DNA from: Lateolabrax maculatus
Lineage: Eukaryota; Chordata; Actinopteri; Acropomatiformes; Lateolabracidae
Assembly: GCA_031216445.1 (NCBI GenBank)
Contig: CM062214.1
Span: 7,723,501 to 7,787,500, forward strand
Length of the DNA: 64,000 nucleotides
Direction: 5' to 3'
The notes under the pieces are model-generated. The model saw only the letters and a program-made list of their open reading frames with translations, was not told where the DNA came from and did not search any database. Positions 20,703-34,493 of the stretch are shown one piece after another (the stretch's first letter is position 1; each line of letters begins with the position of its first letter). Both the position numbers and the translations under genes were made by a program.

Positions 20703-22797
20703 TTTTGGCTCCAGATGTAAAAGTAAGTTAAAAAGTCCTGGGATTAAGATAAGATGCCGAAGGGAAATCAGTATGGTCTGGCTGAAAGTCAACACTGCTA
20801 CGCTTCTTAGTTTGAGATCCACATTATCATACTATCCCTGATCCTACTCGTTGATTCATTATTTTCTGCCAAAGGCCCCAGAGACACGGTAGACTCTCAT
20901 GTACTAATACATATCAGGTGCAGCACATTACATAAGCAACACGCCTCCCCCAAGCCTGGCTCTCATTATGCAAATGCTGGGGTTTGTGTTTCAAGCAAAG
21001 TGACTTGCCAGCACTGACAATGTGTGTGTCCAGAGATTGTTCCTCGATTGCAGCGGAAAATACTGACGCTAATCATGAGCAGGTCTGCTTCAGCCAGAAA
21101 ACAGCTTCAGGAGAATTCTCTGCAGGCCAGGCAGTCTAATTTGGGACAGATCGTGGTGCCTCTTGTTGCAATAAGAGGCCTTTGCATGCAAAGCGTATGG
21201 CTACTGCACAACTAGTTTGGCAGTAACAACATGAGGCCCTGACCCAAAGGCTGAGAAACTCTGGAGTACAGGAAGAGAGAACAAAAAACATGCTAGAGAG
21301 AACCAAATATTTTTGACTCCCTGTGAATTTTAAACACTTAGACTACAGTCTTACAACAAGTGGTTTTATAATGAAACTTTTTAGGTTATGGCACCCCCAA
21401 ACTGTTCACTATAGCATCATTGTAAACAACCCTCAGGTCTCATTCTAAAGAACCATTGACACTCTTTGAAATTCTTTATAATGAACCCTTGAGGTTCTTT
21501 AGGATCCATGAGGATTTGCTGCTTTTTTCACAGCTTTTTTTTACAGTTGGCCTGCCATGAAAAATGGTTGTTGGTGTTGATGGGCTCCTGTTGACAGCAT
21601 TGCATGACTGAGCATATCTGTCATTTTGACTGTGAAATGATTCAGAAATTGTGGATGTCTGCAGTGAAATGGTTAAATTGGCTATCTCATTTACACAGTT
21701 CAGGAACCTCATCTTCTCTAGTAGAGCCTCTGTCAGCCTCTGACTAGCAGCTGTGTAGCCAGGCCTTTGTTCATGCAACATTTATGGGCCTTTTAAGCAG
21801 GGTTATATCAAATTTGGGTTACCCCAGACTGCCCGGGCACAGTGTTGTAGCTTTCTGTCGCAAGTCAAAGAACCATATAAAATGTTCATTTTGCTGTACA
21901 AATCTAACATTGAGCCTATTTTGGGGTAAGGGAGAGAGTCAAGGCTACAGCTTAACAACTCAAAACTCTTTTTTGATTTCACAGTGTCTCAACATATTAA
22001 GGAAACCTCTTTATATTATAGCACAGTAACAATTCAGCACATGGGAGAAAATCTAGCTGTTAACAGGTTTGGCCTGAGTTCATGCTGGTTACTTGCCATA
22101 TATATTTACGTTTGTTATAAAATATATATGTTTTCTGACGTCCGATGTCATTTTTTTTCTATTCTGGATCTCATCACCAGTCTGTCAGATGATCTGTGAA
22201 TCAGAAATAGGACTATCTCAGGCCTGTGGGCACAGGATCTGATCGTGCCTCCTACCACCACTTCTGAACTGAAAATGGGGGAAATACTGGTGCCCATTAT
22301 AGACTTGTGGGTTTTTTCCACACTTAATGAGGCCACTCAAATCCAAAATCCTGTCTGTGCCACTGTTTCCCTGTTTTTCTGAGTCAGACTGTCCTTAATT
22401 GCCTTTGTTGCTGCTCTGTGGTCCTGAGTGTGTCATCCACAACCCTGTAGTTTTGGTTATGAGGACATAAACAATGCTGTTTGTGCTGCACTTGTGCTTT
22501 GATCACAGACCATAATTTAATAGCCGGATTTCATAATCACATAATTACATTAATCCACCGTAAAGTCATTTTGGTGGCCAGAGGCCTTTCGGCTACGCAG
22601 CCAGCTGTTGAGAGGAAGTACACGATTATGTAATGTGACGCAGACTTTCTTAAAGCTTTTTTTAGCCAAAGATACAGCCTCCTCTAGAGTGTCATAACGC
22701 TCTTGTCATCATGAGGAAACCCACTTGCAACAGCCATGTCATGTGACCCATTTTGGACCTTGGCACAAGCTGTTTAGCCTTTAATAGACCCAGCCTA

Positions 22798-22860
22798 AAG
22801 GAAAAGGAATAGTTTGACATTTTGGGAAATTATGCTGAGAGTTGGATGAGAAGATTGTGG
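22798..22860. repeat. Single arm of the 15717-16146 foldback family
   Basis: The stretch AAAGGAATAGTTTGACATTTTGG followed by GAGAGTTGGATGAGAAGATTG matches the inverted arms of the foldback element. No second arm was found nearby, so this is a truncated or solo end. Confidence 0.5.
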
Positions 22861-24164
22861 CACATCAGCAGCAACAGCAGCATCAAACCAGCAATGCTTC
22901 AGATACCATGTGTACTCCCAGTCCAGCCAGCTGCTTGCCTCATACTCGCCTATTTCCCACGTTTGACACCCTGCCCACGCCCCCCCACGCCTGTTGCAGT
23001 CTGCCAACATGGGCTGGAGTTCACAGGACAGGGGTTCAAAACTAGTCCTGCCAGGGTTTTCCACAAGAATCTCAGCAGTTAACAAGTGGTCAGTGACGAG
23101 CCTGAGCAGCCAAACGGTGTTATGTCTGTAATTTACTGATGAACAGTTCTGCCATCACCTTCTCCTCCTCGCCCTCTTCTCTCTTTCGACTCCACCCTCT
23201 GTCTCCGCTCTTCTCCCTTCTTCCCCACATCCATCACCCCTGTCTCCTCAACTTCCTTCCTCCCTTTCTCTCAAACTCTCTCCTCTCGTCTTCAAACTAT
23301 CTCCCCTGACCTCTCCTGCCGCACATTCTCTCTCTCCCCAAACCACTCTTTTAGTGTCTTTTCCTCGCCCTTTCCTCCTTTTCACTTGGATGAGGAAAAA
23401 AAATTAAAACAATATGTATGTTGTTCTGTCTGACCAGAAATTCAAATTCCAGCAGCATACCAGCACAGCTTAACATTCTCTTGGGTTTGGATCTCCTCCA
23501 CTTCCTCTCCCTTCCTTCCCCCAACCCCTCTCCCACATACTCCTTGCTGCTCTCTCTGTAGTTTCATTCCTTCTTTGTTTTCCCACTGTAAAAAGTTCCC
23601 CCCGCTGAGGGATGAGAACACAGACATCTTCGTAGTTGGTCAATATTGTCAGAATTCTCACCCAGGTATGTACATTTCAAACTCTACATGTGGCAGCTCA
23701 CTCTTGCCTCAGGTGCTGCCTCAATTGCCGTCCCACTGAGATGGCCAAACCTTTGCTGTTACCCTTTTATTTTTAAAGAACCAGCTGGTGGAGATCAGGT
23801 TAGAATTTAATTCTTTCTCTCAAAGCTTTATAAGCATTAATGGAATGTTTTATTACCAATATTTTATTTTATTTTATAGCTTTCTGTTGAGTCTATCCTC
23901 TAGAGTTTATAGTTTTGTGTGAAGTTCAATTGATGCTTTGATGCTCCGGTTTTATTGTTGTACTTTATAGATACCTACTGCATTGTTTTTAATCTGTAAA
24001 GCCCACAATGAATTTGAGAAACTTTGCATTATTATTAGTTGCATTAGTAGCAGCAGCAATGTAATGCACGGTATGTTAAGGAGGTGTGTATGCTATGATT
24101 ATGACATGGGGGATATTTGAATTCTATGTTTTGAGGGGGGAAATATATGCTACATGTATTGGAT

Positions 24165-24450
24165 AACAAACAAAGTGTCAACCTCATGGTGGCACTAGAG
24201 ATCACCAGTGACACTAGGAAGTATCCTCTGTGCACCATGAATATCTGCACCAAATTTCAAAGTGATCCACCCAACGGTGTCAAGAGATTTCACTACAAAA
24301 ACAGATGTCGACCTCGTGGCGACATTACAGGTAAAGGCAGGGATTACCGAAGGCATTAGGCTTCATCCTCTGGAGACCATGAATGTCTTTACAAAACATA
24401 ATGGAAATCTATCCAAAAACTGTTGAGATATTTCAGTCAGTAATACTGTA
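24165..24450. repeat. Dispersed repeat, teleost type (copy 2)
   Basis: A diverged relative of the repeat at 16225-16500. It has an internal tandem likeness: CACCATGAATATCTGCACC at about 24233 and GACCATGAATGTCTTTAC at about 24377 are two versions of the same unit. It ends in the shared GTTGAGATATTTCAGTC. Confidence 0.45.
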
Positions 24451-25349
24451 TGTTCAGAGAAAGAAGTGGCGTGCTCAGTATATTTTGAGAGAAATGTTGT
24501 TGCTCGCTGTATGATTACAGTAAAGAAAGAATACTTACAGTGCCTAAGCCATCCTTGAGGACGGGACAATAGGATTATATTTACAAAAGTCTGTTCTTTC
24601 TCTCACTTTTCTTGCTGTCTGAGTCCCTGCTGCCCTCCCATGCGCTCAGGCTGCAGCCAGCCTACTGGGACAATGCACTTACATAACCAATCCCTCTCTG
24701 TAATCCCAGCCTGTGCGGCCCCTCCCACCTTCACCCCACACCCCTCTCTGTCTCTTCCAATCTCTCTCCTTCCTGCTGCTGCTGCTGCTGCTGCTGCTGG
24801 TGGTGGTGGGGGGGGGGACTCCCTTATATCCAGATTACTATGGAAGAAGCGTCATGACCTCTTAATCTTAATCTCACCCAGTTACATGTATGTTCAGTAT
24901 CAAGACGGAATCACATGGCTTCATTCTCAACTGCTGAGCCACTGGGTTTGTGTTAGGAAGCATTTGGAAACTAAGCAATCTCAAGATAACTGGACTTGTT
25001 TTTGGAGACTTTTGCCTCTCATTTTATTATTTTTTTTCTCTCCAAATGCTTAAAAGCTTAAATGTGTCCAGTTTTTCTTTGATTCCTGTTCCAGTGCAGC
25101 ACAATTCCAAAAGGCCCATAAAGTGAAGGCAAAATGAAGGGAAAGTAAACAACAATGCCGACTGTCAACCTTGATTCTGTGGAGACAGTGTTGGGGAGGG
25201 TGGGATTATTTATGAATTAATTGATCTTTTTATTTAATGAAATGTCTTGAAATAATAGGAAAATGGGAAATGTGCCGTGAGGCATTCCCTTGTGCACACA
25301 CGCATTTACAAACACCTATGTTGTCATTTTCTGCTCGGCCCCAAAACGT

Positions 25350-25622
25350 ACAATCTGCGATTCGTGCGGAGCGCGCTCCCGCGACAAAGTTCAACAACTG
25401 TGCGCGCTCCGGAGCGGCTGGTACTTAACGCTGGCGTCTCGTCTCTGCTACAGGAGCAGCGCGAGGGAAACACAGCGGGCGAATGACACACGATAAACAG
25501 CCGCCACGGATCTATCGCCTCGCCGCACACTCACCCATTTATCGGCAGTGAGCTGAAGGAAATTTCGTCCGAGGTAAGCGGGTGTGCCGCGGCGAGGGGA
25601 AACATCGGATTGTCGTGTGCAA

Positions 25623-25653
<31 letters not shown>

Positions 25654-25937
25654 GTGCGGGGAAACAACAGCCCCGCTGTAGCAGACGCTAGCTTCCTTCG
25701 AGCTAGCTGCGCTCGGCGGAGAGATGGCCAGCCGTGTCGGCGGCTCGTCGGGCGGCCCCGGCCTCGACAGACGCGCACCGGCCTGCGGCGTGCGGCCGGC
25801 CGGCGGCGCCCCGCGAGCGGCGGGCGGCCGCTGGAGCCCGCCGTGCCGCGAGCCGACACCGACAAGGAGTCGGTTTCCCAGCTCGCTCACACACGCTAAG
25901 CTAGCGCGCTACGCGCTGCTTTACGGCAACACAAGGC

Positions 25938-25999
<62 letters not shown>

Positions 26000-26207
26000 G
26001 CTGGGCTGCACGGCCGCCCGCCTCGCCTTCACAGGGCCATTTTGCTTTGGAAGCAGGTTAGCTCAGGTCAACAGAAACCCACCGTGGCGTTGTTCCGTGT
26101 GGGAGCTTTGCTGGCGTAACCTGGTTTAGTTTGGTGGCGGCCGGCGAGGAAGTGATGACTGATGTTTACCCAAAGTAACGACGGCGGCTGCTGTCAGAGA
26201 CCCACCG

Positions 26208-26244
<37 letters not shown>

Positions 26245-26270
26245 ACCCGTCTCCGAGGGGGAGGACGAGT
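25350..26270 (+). promoter_or_regulatory. siah1: CpG island, inferred siah1 promoter
   Basis: The GC content and CpG density rise sharply against the AT-rich surroundings (for example GTGCGGAGCGCGCTCCCGCG near 25367 and GGCGGCGCCCCGCGAGCGGC near 25802). A strong donor (GAG-gtaagc) sits at 25574 within it, which fits a first exon. No TATA box is evident, as usual for a housekeeping CpG promoter. GT microsatellites interrupt the 3' half (25623-25656, 25940-25997, 26213-26241). The transcription start is not determinable; about 25.4-25.5 kb is my guess. Confidence 0.7.
25430..25573 (+). other. siah1: siah1 non-coding first exon (5' end uncertain)
   Basis: Only the 3' boundary is supported: GAG at 25573 followed by gtaagc. 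Joined to the exon at 40271, the siah1 frame read backwards meets TGA at 25549-25551 with no ATG in between, so this exon is 5'UTR. The 5' limit given is a guess within the CpG island. Confidence 0.5.
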
Positions 26271-29200
26271 GAATGTCAGCTATCAGTTGTTATTGGTCCT
26301 CAGATGGCTCTCATCTGCTTTATTACACGATCACCCCCGTGTGCGCTGCTGGAGCAGCAGCAGCAGCTGAACAGATCGCACACCTGTCGATGTGTTATGA
26401 ACTGGGCTGTCAGAAGCAAAACTCTCGGTATGACACAATGATTAAGTTACTCCAGTCGAGCAAGGGATCCCTGATTACTGACCACTTTTGTTTGTTGTTA
26501 TTCTGGCTAATAAGGTCTCTGCTCGGGCTGAGGCTGGACGGATCTATGCTGGGGATTACGTGAGGTCAGCAGACTAAATGAGAGTGACAAGGTGTACAGT
26601 AAGTTGTTCAGGCCATTATTAACATGTGGAGCATCGGTTTAGTAACTATTCTGCCTGGAAGTGGCTCCAGTGACATCAGTGCAAAAGCTTCAGGTGCACA
26701 AATGATGCAACATGAGAGGCACAAACTGATGCTGTATGTTGAGTTTGAAGACTGTTGTGATTGGCCTGCACCCTGTGGTGATGGGAGATGACTTAAGTGG
26801 CAAGAGATACATCTGATCTTGACTGACAAAGCTAAAGTACTCAGCAAGTACTGGCACAGTGTCGTCTGACATTGCACTTGTGACAAAGGCATGTACAGTA
26901 GATGTGTGTCAGGTATTTGAATGTGATTTCAGCTCTCAGACTGACTGCAGCTCATCAGTGGATACACAAATGTTGGTAAACAAAAGAGAAGCTGTGCTGT
27001 ACTTACGACAAAGCAGTTTGTCAGGAGACAGCATGCCCCACATTGCTTTAAAGTGGAGGTGCACTGGTATGTTGTTGAGCATTCATTAAATATTTGACTA
27101 TATTGTAGATCGAAGAACCTCGATGTCATCCCTGTATTACTGGTTCCATTACAACTACTAATGGCACACCAATTGTGCTTTTAATGACTTTCATGAACAT
27201 TAATTTGATCATTCTTATTGCATATTAGACAAATTTTTGAAATGGGGCAGAAATATCAAGGCATCTATTTTGGATATTTTATTAATGTGTATAAAAAGTC
27301 CTTTGACCGTTAATTCAGTCACTGATAACACAGGTATTTGTCTTGCATATCATTTTTCTGTGTAATTACAGAAATGACACCCTACAAATTTTTGCTTTTT
27401 TGTGACCAATCTCAAAGGCACACATTCTTGTCAGTCAAGAAAACAAAAGGCACAAATACTGTAGAAAAATGCTGTATGTGCATTTTATTTTATTAAGGAT
27501 GCGGAGCAAAAGCTGTCACCCTTTTTCCAAATGGAGCAACAAGTTAAAAGCTACAGAGATATTGCAACAAATATATATTTTGCCATTTGATCAGTAATCC
27601 TAAAGTGTATATATAGATATATTTCCTAATTTGGCATTACTACTTCAATACATTGGACCAGAGAACTTTATGACTGCCTGCATCTGAAGTAATGGTTTGG
27701 CTGTCTACAGTGAGATAACACAGTGGTCATCAGTATGCTCCGCAGCAGGGCCCTGTCCTTTGGATGATTTGCACCATCTAATTAAAAAATGTCCATATTG
27801 TCGGGGAAATGTATGGCAGGCATGAGAGCTGCATGGCATTGATTAGGAGAGGAGTGGTCCCGTTTGTTGTTAATACAGATTGGAATTGCAACACATCTGC
27901 CTACAGCTTGTAGTCATTTTTACTTGTCTGGGGCTAGGTGGTTTATTTCATTTAATTGCATAAATCCCAGGTGTAAATCAGCCCCTGATTAGATGACTAA
28001 AATGAAAAACAGTGATGATCTGGGCCCAGATGAATGAACTTTAAAACACTGGTCTAGAGTTCTGTATAGTCCCTTAAGAAAGGTGTTAACACACCACACT
28101 TATCTTGTGATTTTGCTGCACTGAAACTGCACTAAAGAATATTCAGGGTCCAGACATCACACATTTACAACCAAGTACAAGATGTGATAGTGGGAATAAA
28201 TCCCAGATCCAAATGGAAACCTGCCTAGAGCTCGAACACAAAATCCCAGTGGAACCTTTTTCTTTTTAAAGGTCTTAGACATCCATACATGTATCATCCA
28301 CTATCTGACTGGTTAGACCACTGCTCAGGTTGAAATTGGGTGAACTTGTGTAGGCCTAACAGGTGCAACAAAACCAAAAGTTTGGAGTCAGGGTGTCGAT
28401 CAGTTAGCACATGCCCTTGCAGTCTTGAGATGAGGTCTGATCAGCTAAAATAAGCATAAACACACACATACAAACCTAAGCAAAAGAAACTGCTTCTTGT
28501 TTTTAGCTGACTGTGCTCACGTGTTGGTTGTCTTTAAAGCAGCAGCAGAGATTAACTTGTTTTGGGGTTTTCCGTAGCTTTCAGAGAGGCTTAGTCGTTT
28601 TGTAATGCAGCCACCGGCGTAGTTTTCATATGTGGATGGATGTTGACAGATGCCAAGATGACAGGGATTTATGTCATGGATAGGGAAGACTCATCCTCAT
28701 GAAATCGTCCTACTCTGTAAAATAAATAAATAAAGGTTTGCTTTTTCATGTTTTGTTTATTTGGATGAAAAAGTAATTTAGCTCAATTGTAGTGGGGCAG
28801 CAGGATGCAGTACGGTTATACTGTTTGCAAAGTTCATGGTTTGACGTGTACATGATGCATAGGGATTTGGGAAAGCAGGGAAAATAAAGATTGAGTTTCT
28901 TTTCAGTTAGGCTATTTAGAAAAATAAGTAACTGCTTTAACAGAGGCTCATGGGCCACAGTGTGTCACCCAATAATTCATTCCCGGGCTGCAACTAACAT
29001 ATTACTGCACACATATGGCAACATATGCCCATAAATATGTGTCTGTATTTAGAGCCTATAAACCTGGTGTTTGTGCTATGCAGAGTTATCATACCACAAC
29101 TGCTCATTTAATATTGTTTTTATCATATATCCAATGCAGTATTAGGTTACAATGGCATGTCAGCTACACACACACACCAGCAGTGTGCTGAGTTGTGACC

Positions 29201-31789
29201 CATTCTCACATTCCTCAACATTGTGAATTTCATTAACACAGAGGAAGTAGGTCCACCAGCGGGATGCTCTCCAGCTGAAGGGTGTTGCTTTTACTGATAT
29301 GTGGCCTTTCTGTGAACCATTAGAGGTTGAAAACTGTTTGCCACACTGCAGTTTGGTTTTCTCCTCAGTGCCAAATTCTACCACCTATCTGTGGCTGATT
29401 TAATTTATATTGTGAGTTCTGCGGTGAGGATGATGTAACCATGTGTTTTTGTGCTGACAGTTGAGATTGCAGTGGCACATGCTTGCACTGATGGTTTTTA
29501 CACCTGGCGCCTCAACCCTTGGGGTTATCAGTTAATACCTTTGTGCCCTATCATCCCTCCACCATAGAGAAGAAATTGAGGCTGGTTATGTGATGTATAG
29601 CTATGCTATCACTATTAACCTGGTGTAGGATAGTTTACACGTTGTTGATTATTCACAAACTTACTGTACTGTGTACATGCTTAACAATAAGTCTATTTTT
29701 ATAATAACAGTTTTTTTTAAAAAAAGCCTCAAAAGAGTATTGTTTTTAGTTTAATGGGCACTCATAGAATTTCAATCATTAGATTCTTCTACATGCCAGC
29801 TGTTTTAGTCTGGTTTTCCATTACTTTGGACAAAGTACTTTCTTTTTTAATTGCTTTTTTACTTTTAAACATAGCAGAAAAAAATTACAAAAATGAGTGT
29901 GGGTGGTTTTAACACACATTTCTGTAGTTGGGTCTAAAGCTGTGGCATGGACCCCACCTTGGTACACATGGTTGAATTTAGTTCTGAAACCACTGTTCGC
30001 TGCTGACTACCTAATCAACAGGATATTGTATGTACAGTAATAACTTATATTTCTTAATTGTTCACATAGAAAATGTGTATCTATGTGCCTAAACCGTTGC
30101 CACGATGCATATGTTAGACTGTACTCTATTGTCTGTTGTTGATCCTTCAGGGTTATGGTGTCATCTTTCCCGAGAAACACTGCTTGGATAAAGTTTGTTC
30201 TTAATTTATGCCATCATGCATGAATCCGAAAAGGTGTCACATACTTGATGATGCACTTTTTTTTTTTTTTCTTTTTTTTTCTCAGCACCAGATTGTTGCT
30301 GATGGCCATGGGCAAATTTGTGTCCTCAACCTCAACTTCACATCCTCACCATTATTCGGAAAAAGCTTGGTTGACTCGTCTTCATGTCTGTCTGCTGCTC
30401 TTGCTGTCACATGACTAAGTGTGTGTGCTTGTGAATGGCTGATGGCATAATACAGCAGGTTGTCTCCACTGGACGTATTTGTATGTGACAACAAAATCAA
30501 AGCATCCTTACAGCATATCATGCTTTGTCTATCATTTTGGCTATGGTCTAAATAGTGTGTGTGTGTGTGTGTGTGTGTGTGTCTGTGTCTGAGCTTGTCA
30601 GCCGAACTTTACTGTTTTTACTGTCCTGGCACGACATCAGCAGCAGTCCAGTGAATAGAGCTCAGCTCTTCCTCACAAGAATGACAGCTGTTCCTGCCAG
30701 CCTGATGCAGGGGTGAGTGCGAGTGAGTGAGACAGAGGGACGGAGTGACTCATTGGCTCTATAACAGTGAGGTAATTCTAGATCTGTTACTAATGCCAAA
30801 GGGAGTCCCTGCTTGCTTTATCGCTCTCTTTGTGTGTGTCTGTCTGCGCGTGTGTGTGTACACATGATGCACACAAGGGGTGTGTGTGTGTGTGGAGTTG
30901 GGTTTTGCCTCTGCCCTGATATCCCAGCTCTGTGTGGCTTCTCCATGGTAACAAGCTGCTAAGCTGCACTGTTACTCAGTTGTTTTTCCTGTTGTGGAAG
31001 AGAGGTGACTGCCAAAGTAAGAGCAGTTACAACTTTACCCCCTAAAGCAAATGTTCATGTGTTGTTTTTGTTTCATTCAGGGATTAGGCTACATTTGGGG
31101 CCAGGGATGGCTTCTACACACATTCCCATTTGATATTATCATGGCTAACACATTTTACTCAGTTTGAATACATAGTCTGGCCCTCCCTTTAATGATCTAA
31201 CTTTTTTAAATCAATAAATGTCATAAAACACAGATCATTTAGCCTGAAGTAAAAAGTGCAACATGAGTTAGAGGGACAGCGGAGTACAGTCAGTGAGGAA
31301 ACTGTCATTCACTTAGTTCACCAAGTTTCCAGTCTGCCTCTGAGGTGTCCTATCAACAACCAAGGATTAATCTATATCCATCCTTCACTCTGACTAGAGC
31401 TCTCTAAAAACCGGCACCTCTCCTGTCTTAGCTTAACATGAGAGCACTTCATAAACAAACCGTAAGACCTGAACGTAAATTAAATGGATGGCAACTGCAC
31501 CTGAGCCCAAGCAAACCTGAACCAATCGGACAATGTGGATTACACTTGCCACTTGCTTATGCACATCCATTTCCTCTGTTACCTTATCTAGCTCTGAGCC
31601 AGATGGGAGTACCTCCTCATTAAAAGTGAATTGACTCCTAACTGGTGCATTCAAAACGTCCATTGGTTCGTTAACTCACACATCATGCAGGAGTCTAACC
31701 TTTATCTTTTGGACCATTAATATTGATTTACTTTTACTGTGGGCAGTGATGCCCGTTAGATAGATATGAGATGAGATGAGATGAGATGA

Positions 31790-32820
31790 GATAAGATGTA
31801 ACAGTATGAAAATTTCATATCACAACTATAGTGACAAAATCATGGTTATCTATATTATCATGGTATTGTTAAAATGTGCTCCAAAATGTACGGATACACA
31901 AAAAAACGTACCAAATGTGCATTCAAGTTGAAGATGTCATAATTCACATTAATATAAATGAGTCTTAAGAGGACAGTGATTTAATTGCAATGAGCCCAAC
32001 AGTTGACATAAATACAGAGTCTTGTATAGGAGTTTATAGTGTTTATCCTGTGTTTTTTACTTTTACACCCAATTTGACAACTGCCAAATTTTAAATGAAA
32101 AAAATATGTTGGTTTGGTGACTAAACTAACGTGTTGTTGTGTGTACACAATGCATACAGCCGCAAAACATCATGTAGTGTTTTTAACAAGAGTAGGTAAC
32201 ACTAAGAGCTTCTGTTGACAAGCTCCTTGTAATTTTTTTTTTGTTTTTGTGTAGAGAGTGTAAGTTAAATATGTGCGTGTGGATATAAATAAACACAGAT
32301 AAATATAATGTGTATTTAATATGTAACAAGTTAGAGAGCCGGGGCCCATAATCCACAGCCCCGCAGCCAGGGATGGAGGAAAGCCGACAGAGGGCACTCG
32401 GCCTTGGGCGGGGACCACGGTGACCTGCTGCCCTCACTCTGGTTCTCTGGTGGAGGAGCAGCGCACAGTCTGCAGTGGGGCTTGCTGAAGAGAGACTGTA
32501 TAGTGACACTCCCACACCACGCGCTTATCGCTGCAACGCCTGATTTGGTCTGAATGCAGCTGTAGGTGGAAAAATATCCGGAGCGCTGTGCCTTCCGCCA
32601 TGTTTTCATTGACGCAAAACAAAACCACGCTTCCTGCTGCACTTGCACGCCTGAGTCTGGGAGACCATTACTACTACCATGAGTTTCAGTAATGTGTGTG
32701 CGGTGATCAAACATAGTTTTAATGATAATTAAAATTTGAAACCGTAATACTAACCGTCAGGAATTTTATCGTGGTTTATCATTAAACCGGTAACCGTTTC
32801 ATTGCTAGATAAAGTCGGGG
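31790..32820. mobile_element. Candidate non-autonomous DNA-transposon relic
   Basis: AT-rich flanks carry repeated GGTTATC / GTAACCG-like motifs (CATGGTTATCTATATTATCATGG on the left; ACCGTAATACTAACCGTCAGG and AAACCGGTAACCGTTTC on the right) around a GC-rich core at about 32335-32670. There is no long ORF. The terminal motifs resemble, from memory, hAT-type repeats of percomorph fish. Clear terminal inverted repeats and target duplications were not confirmed, so the boundaries are approximate. Confidence 0.35.
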
Positions 32821-34402
32821 CCTGTAGTTTTTGTGCAGCTGGGAAATGTCCAGCTCTGTCTAAACGTGCCACAAACACACGGGGCGATGCGTTTAACATT
32901 GTCTTCTTACTCTTCTGTGCTGATTTAACATAAGAATATTATGTCCTGTAGATACAAGGGTTACACTTGTTTGTGGGTCCAGTAATCTGCAGGTCAGATT
33001 TTAAATGGACTTCATGTGTTTCCTCCCCTGCTGACTTATAATACAGCGGTAATTCTGTTATTTCACAGTAGGCATCATTTGAGTTGAGACAGGAAACTAA
33101 AATAAATTCACTTAGTACTTCAGAATTGGCTGCAGGATTTACTCAGCAATTGTGACCTGATTGAGACCAGTGAAATTTTATTTCAGAGTGATAATTAGAA
33201 AATCCAAAGCATTGTTGAATGGCTCATCTTTGGCAGATCAAGTGATGTTTCTTTTCATTGCAAATAGAGACTTGATGTAATCAGAGCATGTACTTTTTTA
33301 ACAGGTAACAGTAAAGCTTTTATTTTGGCCTTGCTTCAGCGACTCACATCGGATTAGCAGAAGCCGGACTATAAATGGGATTGACAGCAGGAGTCATTTC
33401 ATATGGAAATGTAGGCTTGTGTTCGACTCTATTCTAGCATGTTTTACAACCTCCCTGCCAAGGCTCGCTTTATACATCCAACACACCAGTCTTGTTGTTT
33501 CTCTTACTCCCTTAATTTCAGTTGATGCTTCACTGACATGAAAAAATTCAGACATTTGCCAAAGCGTGTTTAAGATCTAAATAATCTGTCTCTCCCTCCC
33601 CTCCCTCCCACTCTCTTCCCCTTTGTAAACCCCTGGCTGTAGGTGATGAAGTGTTTGGGTCTCTGCTGGTGAACTGCTGCCTGGTCCAGATGGCTCATTG
33701 TTGTATCTGCTGCCCTGCCCCTTTAATAACACACTTTTGGCATTGGTTAGTGTCACTAGTGCTGTTTTATAGCTCACAATGTGTATGTGTCACAGCAGCG
33801 GGTTCTCTTTGTGTCCATATTTTTTTTTGTGCTGCTGAATTTCTGACTGCAGTAAGTTTATATTGTCTAGTGATAATGTGAACAGATGTAGTGTAACGGT
33901 GCTGAAGAGAACACAGCAGAGGGAGTACAGCAGTGCACCTCCTGTCTTCTCTTTAAACTGAACAAGTCTAAAGGTTCTTTCATGCTGTGGTTTAGCCACA
34001 ATGGGGAGCAGTTCCTCTATTAAAAAAAAAAATGCCATTTCTTCCTGACAAACTGTGATTTGGTTTGGATGCGTATGTTATGGCAACATTTTCTGAAGTG
34101 TGTTTCAAAATGGACAACTGTGAGGACAAAAGTACTGTGCAAGAGGACAGCAGATTGGAGTAATTGTTTAAAAAAGAAACAAAATAGTCTGACAGGCTAT
34201 TTAAATGTTCGTATTCTGATGTTTTATTTTTCTGTCTGTAGGATTGAATCACCCAAGATGCATTTCAGTGCTCCATGTGAACTGGGCCAACATCTCTCTT
34301 TCTGTGTGCACTAAGCTAGCTATCACTTTCTCTCCTGCTGACAGACAGATTCTGGCTTGCAGTCATATTTAGGTTTCACTAGGCTTCTTTTCCTGCCTGC
34401 CT

Positions 34403-34403
<1 letters not shown>

Positions 34404-34493
<90 letters not shown>
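34404..34493. repeat. Long (GT)n microsatellite
   Basis: About 45 uninterrupted GT units in siah1 intron 1. The Cys-Val ORFs across it are artefacts. Confidence 0.9.

Larger units (their letters stand above)
15591..25350. other. n4bp1-siah1 intergenic region
   Basis: About 9.8 kb with no exon I can support. It holds a foldback element (15717-16146), copies of a dispersed repeat (about 16225-16500 and 24165-24450), a half copy of the foldback terminus (about 22798-22860), CA microsatellites (20457-20491, 20666-20700), long T-tracts (17904-17942, 19959-19984), pyrimidine-rich DNA (23155-23345) and a CTG/GGT run (24775-24805). The ORFs present are short and repeat-derived. Confidence 0.7.

Noticed and set aside
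25531..26119. Several Arg/Ala/Gly-rich ORFs in the CpG island on both strands
   Set aside because: They reflect high GC content with few stop codons; no conserved motif or splice support.
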